Assembly (NCBI GenBank): GCA_028875135.1 | Contig: JAPPFQ010000017.1 | Location: 1-9,361 of the forward strand | DNA: 9,361 bases | Direction of reading: 5' to 3' | Source: Acidobacteriota bacterium | GTDB lineage: Bacteria; Acidobacteriota; Terriglobia; Versatilivoradales; Versatilivoraceae | Part shown: positions 6,505-9,361 of the stretch, one piece after another | Numbering within the stretch: the first letter of the stretch is position 1 | Layout: every line of letters begins with the position of its first letter | Notes under the pieces: model-generated | Seen by the model: only the letters and a program-made list of their open reading frames with translations | Database searches by the model: none | What the model was told of the DNA's origin: nothing | Made by a program: the position numbers and the translations under genes

Positions 6505-7479
6505 TTGGCGGAAAAACCCCCTTTCCTGGCGGTGGTCAGTTGGCTCCCCCAGGGCCTGGAAAAGATCGAAAGCTGCGTGGACGGCGTCCGGGTGGTTGCC
6601 GGCGAGGACCGCGAATTCCTGATGGAGGCCTTCGCCGAGGCCGAGGTGGCCTTCGTGGGGGCTTTCGACCCCGGGCTGCTGCGGGTGGCCGGGAAACTCC
6701 GCTGGGTCCACGCCGGCTCGGGCGGCGTGGAAGGCTACATGTTTCCGCAAATGGTGGAGAGCGCCATCACCCTGACCTGCTCCAAGCCCTGCTTCGATTC
6801 GACCGGGGCCGAGTATGCGCTGGGAATGATGCTGGCGTTCAGCCGCCGGCTTCATGTCGATTTGAAGCACAGGCCGGACCGGGAGTGGGAATGGTCGGTT
6901 CCGGGGACCCTGCGGTCTCGAGGCCAATGGCCCACCGAGCTGAAGGGCAGGACGGTCGGCATTCTGGGCCTGGGCGTGATGGGATCGGAAATCGCCCGGG
7001 TGGCCAAAGCTTTCGGCATGCGGGTGATCGCCATGGCCAGAACGCGGCGAACCCCTCCGCAAAGCGTGGACCGGTTGCTGGGCCCGGCTCAGATGGACCA
7101 ACTGCTGGCAGACTCCGATTTCGTGGTTCTGAGCCTCCCGCTCACCGCCGACACCAGGGGAGCGATCGGCGAGCGGGAACTGGGCATGATGAAAGACAGC
7201 GCCTGCTTTATCGATGTTTCCGGGAGGCCGGCGCTTTACGACCTGGAAGCCGTTCGCCGCGCTTTGGTGGAAAGGCGCATCGCCGGAGCCGCCCTGCAAC
7301 TGGAAGTGCCGGCCCCCGATTCGGCGCTGTGGGAAGTGGAAAACCTGCTGATGTCATTCCACCGCGTCGTTACTCGCGAGGAATACCAGCGCTGCGTGGA
7401 GTTGTTCTGCGAGAACCTGCGGCGCTACTGCCAGGGTCAACCCTTGCTGGGACTGGTGGACAAGTCGGCCGGCTACTAG
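6505..7479 (+). CDS. D-isomer specific 2-hydroxyacid dehydrogenase family protein
   Basis: TTG at 6505 is chosen as start: AAGGAG (6493-6498) lies at ideal spacing and the upstream stop TGA ends at 6503. An in-frame TTG at 6484 would overlap the previous gene by 20 bases. This gives 324 residues, normal for the family. Seen: split catalytic domain, then the Rossmann motif GLGVMG (residues 155-160), LPLTADTRGAIG, DVSGRPALYD (usual NVxRGxxVD region, R241) and a C-terminal His (H286 in SFHRV). The usual acidic residue after the second Rossmann strand is replaced by R-T-R-R (179-182), which suggests NADP(H). The usual Glu motif DVFxxEP is degenerate (LQLEVPAP). Known: these enzymes reduce 2-keto acids to D-2-hydroxy acids. 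Inferred: reductase of a keto-acid intermediate, or an enzyme of altered activity. It is the last gene of the operon. Confidence 0.88.
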   Translation: MAEKPPFLAVVSWLPQGLEKIESCVDGVRVVAGEDREFLMEAFAEAEVAFVGAFDPGLLRVAGKLRWVHAGSGGVEGYMFPQMVESAITLTCSKPCFDSTGAEYALGMMLAFSRRLHVDLKHRPDREWEWSVPGTLRSRGQWPTELKGRTVGILGLGVMGSEIARVAKAFGMRVIAMARTRRTPPQSVDRLLGPAQMDQLLADSDFVVLSLPLTADTRGAIGERELGMMKDSACFIDVSGRPALYDLEAVRRALVERRIAGAALQLEVPAPDSALWEVENLLMSFHRVVTREEYQRCVELFCENLRRYCQGQPLLGLVDKSAGY

Positions 7480-7491
7480 CCCTATTTCCCA

Positions 7492-7533
7492 TGGGCTTAC
7501 GCCCACGGCTACCTGCTGCCGCCGCTTTGCGGC
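7492..7533. repeat. Two short hairpins after the operon
   Basis: TGGGC-TTAC-GCCCA (7492-7505) and GCCGC-TTT-GCGGC (7521-7533) follow the stop codon directly. Neither is followed by a T-run. The GGGCTTACGCCCACGGCTA segment and the hairpins look like a dispersed intergenic (REP-like) element, which is an inference from pattern only. Confidence 0.35.
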
Positions 7534-7543
7534 TAACTGGAGC

Positions 7544-7563
7544 CCCCGGGCCGGCGCCCGGGG
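7544..7563. terminator. Strong GC stem-loop between convergent genes
   Basis: CCCCGGGC (7544-7551), loop CGGC and GCCCGGGG (7556-7563) make a perfect 8-base-pair all-GC stem. It lies between the stop codons of convergent genes (7479 and 7630), where a bidirectional terminator is expected. No T-run follows on either strand, so intrinsic termination is uncertain. It may instead protect 3' ends or be part of the hairpin element just before it. Confidence 0.45.
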
Positions 7564-7629
7564 CCGTCTGTCTCAACATTGCAGTCGGCAATGCGGGGCA
7601 GCCCAGTCCTACCCTAACCCACACCCCCG

Positions 7630-8547
7630 TTACAGCAATCGCTGTTTCTTGAGGAAGTCCCCCAACTGCTCCATCTCGGCGTCGCTGAGGCTGTAGTAGG
7701 GAGGTCTTCTCCAGCGCCCGCAGATGCCGTAGTGCTCGTACATCCCGTGAAACCAGGCGTCAAAGGCCCCCTGCCGCGCCATGATGAATTCGAACAGGGG
7801 CAGATCAAAGTTCCGGATGATTTCCACGGCCTTGGCCATGTCGTCCGTCTGAATGGCCTTCCAATAGTCGTGGGACACCTCGGGCTTGAAGGTGATGAAG
7901 GTTGAAAGGTATCCGTCACAACCGAAGGGATGCAGGTTCAGGTGATTCTGCTTCTGGCCGCCGGAAAAGACGGCCCAGTGGTCGTGGACCAGCAGCGCCA
8001 TCTTCCGGCCGAACTCGCCGCACCAGTCGTCCTTGATGGCCACCACTCCCGGCACCTCGTCCCGAACCCGTTTGAGCGTCTCCAGGCCGAAGGCCTCCCC
8101 CCGAGGCACGAAGGTGGCCGTGATGATCATCACCGGCAGTTCGGCCGCGGCAGCCGCATAGTGGTCCACCAGCGTGGAGGTGGTGCAGGATCCTGCCCAG
8201 TCGGGCGGCATCACCATCAGAACGCCGGCCCCGGTCTCCCTGGCGTAGCGGGCGAACTCCACCAGCTTGGGTGTTCCCCAGTTCCTTTCGGCGGCCACCA
8301 CCATGGCCCGGCCGGCCGTCTGGTCGCAGACGACCCGGGTCACCTCGGCGATATCGTCATCGGTCAGGAGCGTATAGAGGCTGTCCCCCCAGGTCAACAG
8401 CATGGTGGGGCTGCCGGCCTGGATGGAAAAATCCACATAGCGCCGCAGGCCGGCGTAATCAACTTGACCGTCCCGCAGAAAAGGGGTCCGGATGGAAGCC
8501 ACCGGACCGGTCAGACTGTTTCGAATCTCCTGCTTGAGAGCATCCAT
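7630..8547 (-). CDS. Dihydrodipicolinate synthase (DapA)/N-acetylneuraminate lyase superfamily protein, atypical
   Basis: ATG at 8547 is chosen because the protein then starts MDALKQEIRNSLTGPVASIR, at the usual distance from the TPF motif. An in-frame ATG at 8643 would add 32 low-complexity residues. GAAAGAG lies just upstream. This gives 305 residues, normal for the family. Seen: barrel start VASIRTPF, Schiff-base lysine K172 in VVAIKDDW, SGGQKQ and the GCDGYLSTF segment. Missing: the Tyr of the YNxP motif (here IITATFVP, 141-148), and the usual GTTGE is TWGDSLY (52-58). Known: the superfamily makes or breaks C-C bonds in, or dehydrates, 2-keto acids through a Lys imine. Inferred: a divergent lyase or dehydratase acting on a keto-acid from the neighbouring operon. 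It is not the lysine-pathway DapA. Confidence 0.87.
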   Translation of the reverse strand: MDALKQEIRNSLTGPVASIRTPFLRDGQVDYAGLRRYVDFSIQAGSPTMLLTWGDSLYTLLTDDDIAEVTRVVCDQTAGRAMVVAAERNWGTPKLVEFARYARETGAGVLMVMPPDWAGSCTTSTLVDHYAAAAAELPVMIITATFVPRGEAFGLETLKRVRDEVPGVVAIKDDWCGEFGRKMALLVHDHWAVFSGGQKQNHLNLHPFGCDGYLSTFITFKPEVSHDYWKAIQTDDMAKAVEIIRNFDLPLFEFIMARQGAFDAWFHGMYEHYGICGRWRRPPYYSLSDAEMEQLGDFLKKQRLL

Positions 8548-8656
8548 GGTCGTCTCTTTCTTGTTGGGAACACCCCTGTTTCGCCCCTTGTGAGCCGCCC
8601 CGTCGCATGGGGCCACCGCCCGAGGAAGGTTCTGCAATGCCACCGGGTAAAACGAT

Positions 8657-9052
8657 CTACTCCTTGACGATCAGTCCCAGCAGGGCGCCGGCCACGCCTC
8701 CCTGCACCACGGTGCCCAGGAACCAGGTCAACGCGATCGTGTGAGTCAGGGGCATCACGGCATAGCTGCCGTAACCCATGCCGATTCCAACGGCTACGCC
8801 GAAAAGCAGGCCGTATTGAATGGCGCGACCCAGCTCCTTCCGGCAGATCAGGAACTTATAGATGCCGACGAACACCACCGCGGAAATCAGCGTCACCACG
8901 TAGATCAACCCGATCATCATCTCATCCGGTGGCCGCCAAAGGTCAATGGTAGCCCCATATTCACCCATGAGGACCACCTGATGAATGACAATGTCCAGCA
9001 AGGACCAGGCCAGGAATACAGCCACGACGGCCAGGATTGTTCTCTTATCCAT
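8657..9052 (-). CDS. Four-helix integral membrane protein, unknown function
   Basis: The 131-residue protein starts at ATG 9052 behind a good GGGAG site. Seen: predicted membrane segments at about 6-28, 45-67, 78-100 and 105-128. Short polar links contain DLWRPPDEM (37-45) and CRKELGRAIQYG (70-81). Possible functional residues inside or near the membrane are D20, H24, E44, P101 and W110. It looks like an uncharacterised family of small inner-membrane proteins. No transporter or enzyme motif was recognised. It lies between two DapA-superfamily genes on the same strand, 109 bases upstream of one and 147 bases downstream of the other, so co-transcription is possible but not shown. The 147-base gap contains no gene that can be supported. 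Confidence 0.8.
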   Translation of the reverse strand: MDKRTILAVVAVFLAWSLLDIVIHQVVLMGEYGATIDLWRPPDEMMIGLIYVVTLISAVVFVGIYKFLICRKELGRAIQYGLLFGVAVGIGMGYGSYAVMPLTHTIALTWFLGTVVQGGVAGALLGLIVKE

Positions 9053-9199
9053 CTGTTCTCCCTTTCTTTACTCAGAATAATGCACTGACGACGTGACGCG
9101 ACCTCTTGCTTCCGGGTTGAGTCGACTTGGAACATCCTGGAATCGACCCGGGAAGGCGGAAACTCGGCAGACTCGAGGCACAGCGACTGCCGGCGCCGC

Positions 9200-9361
9200 T
9201 CAGGAAGCAGCCTGTCGCAGCTCTCCCACCGAATCGACCATCCGGCGCACCCGGTCTACGAACCAGGCAGGCGGATGCCTCAACGGCAACCTGGCCGGAC
9301 CGCAGGGAATTCCCACCAGCGGCATGCAGGCCTTGATGAAGTTGGCTTCCCCCGTGATCCC
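9200..9361 (-). CDS. Second DapA/NAL superfamily protein, C-terminal 53 residues (5' part beyond right edge)
   Basis: The minus-strand frame is open from the right edge to TGA at 9202-9200. Seen: GITGEANFIKACMPLVGIP, then a Cys-Gly-Pro-Ala-Arg-Leu-Pro-Leu stretch and a helix WFVDRVRRMVDSVGELRQ. This is the characteristic end of DapA-family proteins, where a G-L/I-P-x-G-P-x-R-x-P-L segment precedes the final helix. The catalytic Lys and Tyr lie outside the window. It is not a copy of the complete homologue at 7630-8547, whose C-terminus lacks this segment and ends differently (DFLKKQRLL). It is probably the upstream gene of a minus-strand group. Confidence 0.8.
   Translation of the reverse strand, partial: GITGEANFIKACMPLVGIPCGPARLPLRHPPAWFVDRVRRMVDSVGELRQAAS

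Noticed and set aside
6352..7299. A 315-codon minus-strand open frame opposite the dehydrogenase
   Set aside because: It has no recognisable motif and sits opposite a gene with clear Rossmann and active-site signatures.
6540..7652. A 370-codon plus-strand open frame overlapping the dehydrogenase in another frame
   Set aside because: Its composition is Arg/Gly/Pro-rich and it crosses the convergent spacer and its hairpins. The alternative frame carries the family motifs.
8597..8613. GCCCC-N7-GGGGC stem between the membrane protein and the DapA homologue as a terminator
   Set aside because: The arms are only 5 bases, the loop is long and no T-run follows. In GC-rich DNA this is expected by chance.
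8548..8643. N-terminal 32-residue extension of the complete DapA homologue (start at 8643)
   Set aside because: The added residues have no family match or signal-peptide character. ATG at 8547 gives the normal family length and has a purine-rich ribosome site.

Overview
The window is strongly GC-rich bacterial chromosomal DNA with G or C at most third codon positions. It shows no rRNA, tRNA, CRISPR array or intact mobile element. The mix of a giant TIG/Calx-beta exported protein with a sugar-acid type catabolic cassette (enolase-superfamily enzyme, TIM-barrel isomerase, 2-hydroxyacid dehydrogenase, DapA-like lyases) resembles environmental Acidobacteriota or similar sponge, soil or marine lineages. 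That placement is an impression from gene content and is not proven by the sequence.

Layout. (1) Positions 1-3643, minus strand: the first 1214 residues of a very large secreted, repetitive protein whose C-terminus lies beyond the left edge. Its modules are a signal peptide, five IPT/TIG domains, two Calx-beta-like domains and four about 100-residue acidic sandwich repeats. (2) Positions 3644-4472: an 830-base divergent intergenic region. It holds an AT-rich island with four consecutive palindromes (3870-3940), a coding-like stretch that may be a decayed helix-turn-helix gene (about 3941-4140), and a clear promoter with a perfect TATAAT at 4413-4418. (3) Positions 4473-7479, plus strand: a tightly packed three-gene operon encoding a sugar phosphate isomerase/epimerase-like TIM barrel, a mandelate racemase/muconate lactonizing-type enolase-superfamily enzyme and a D-isomer 2-hydroxyacid dehydrogenase. 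(4) Positions 7480-7629: a convergent spacer with GC-rich hairpins. (5) Positions 7630-9361, minus strand: a DapA-superfamily protein, a four-helix membrane protein of unknown family, and at the right edge the C-terminus of a second DapA-superfamily protein.

How they may work together. Enolase-superfamily dehydratases commonly convert sugar acids to 2-keto-3-deoxy acids, DapA-family lyases cleave or further dehydrate such keto acids, and TIM-barrel isomerases and 2-hydroxyacid dehydrogenases supply or reduce the intermediates. The cluster therefore reads as a catabolic locus for an unknown sugar acid or similar polyhydroxylated acid. The substrate cannot be read from the sequence. Several enzymes depart from textbook active sites: the dehydrogenase lacks the usual Glu motif and looks NADP-type, the complete DapA homologue lacks the YNxP tyrosine, and the enolase-type enzyme lacks the second Lys of KxK. 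These departures are the most useful leads to novelty here. The giant adhesin-like gene is divergently oriented and probably functionally separate.
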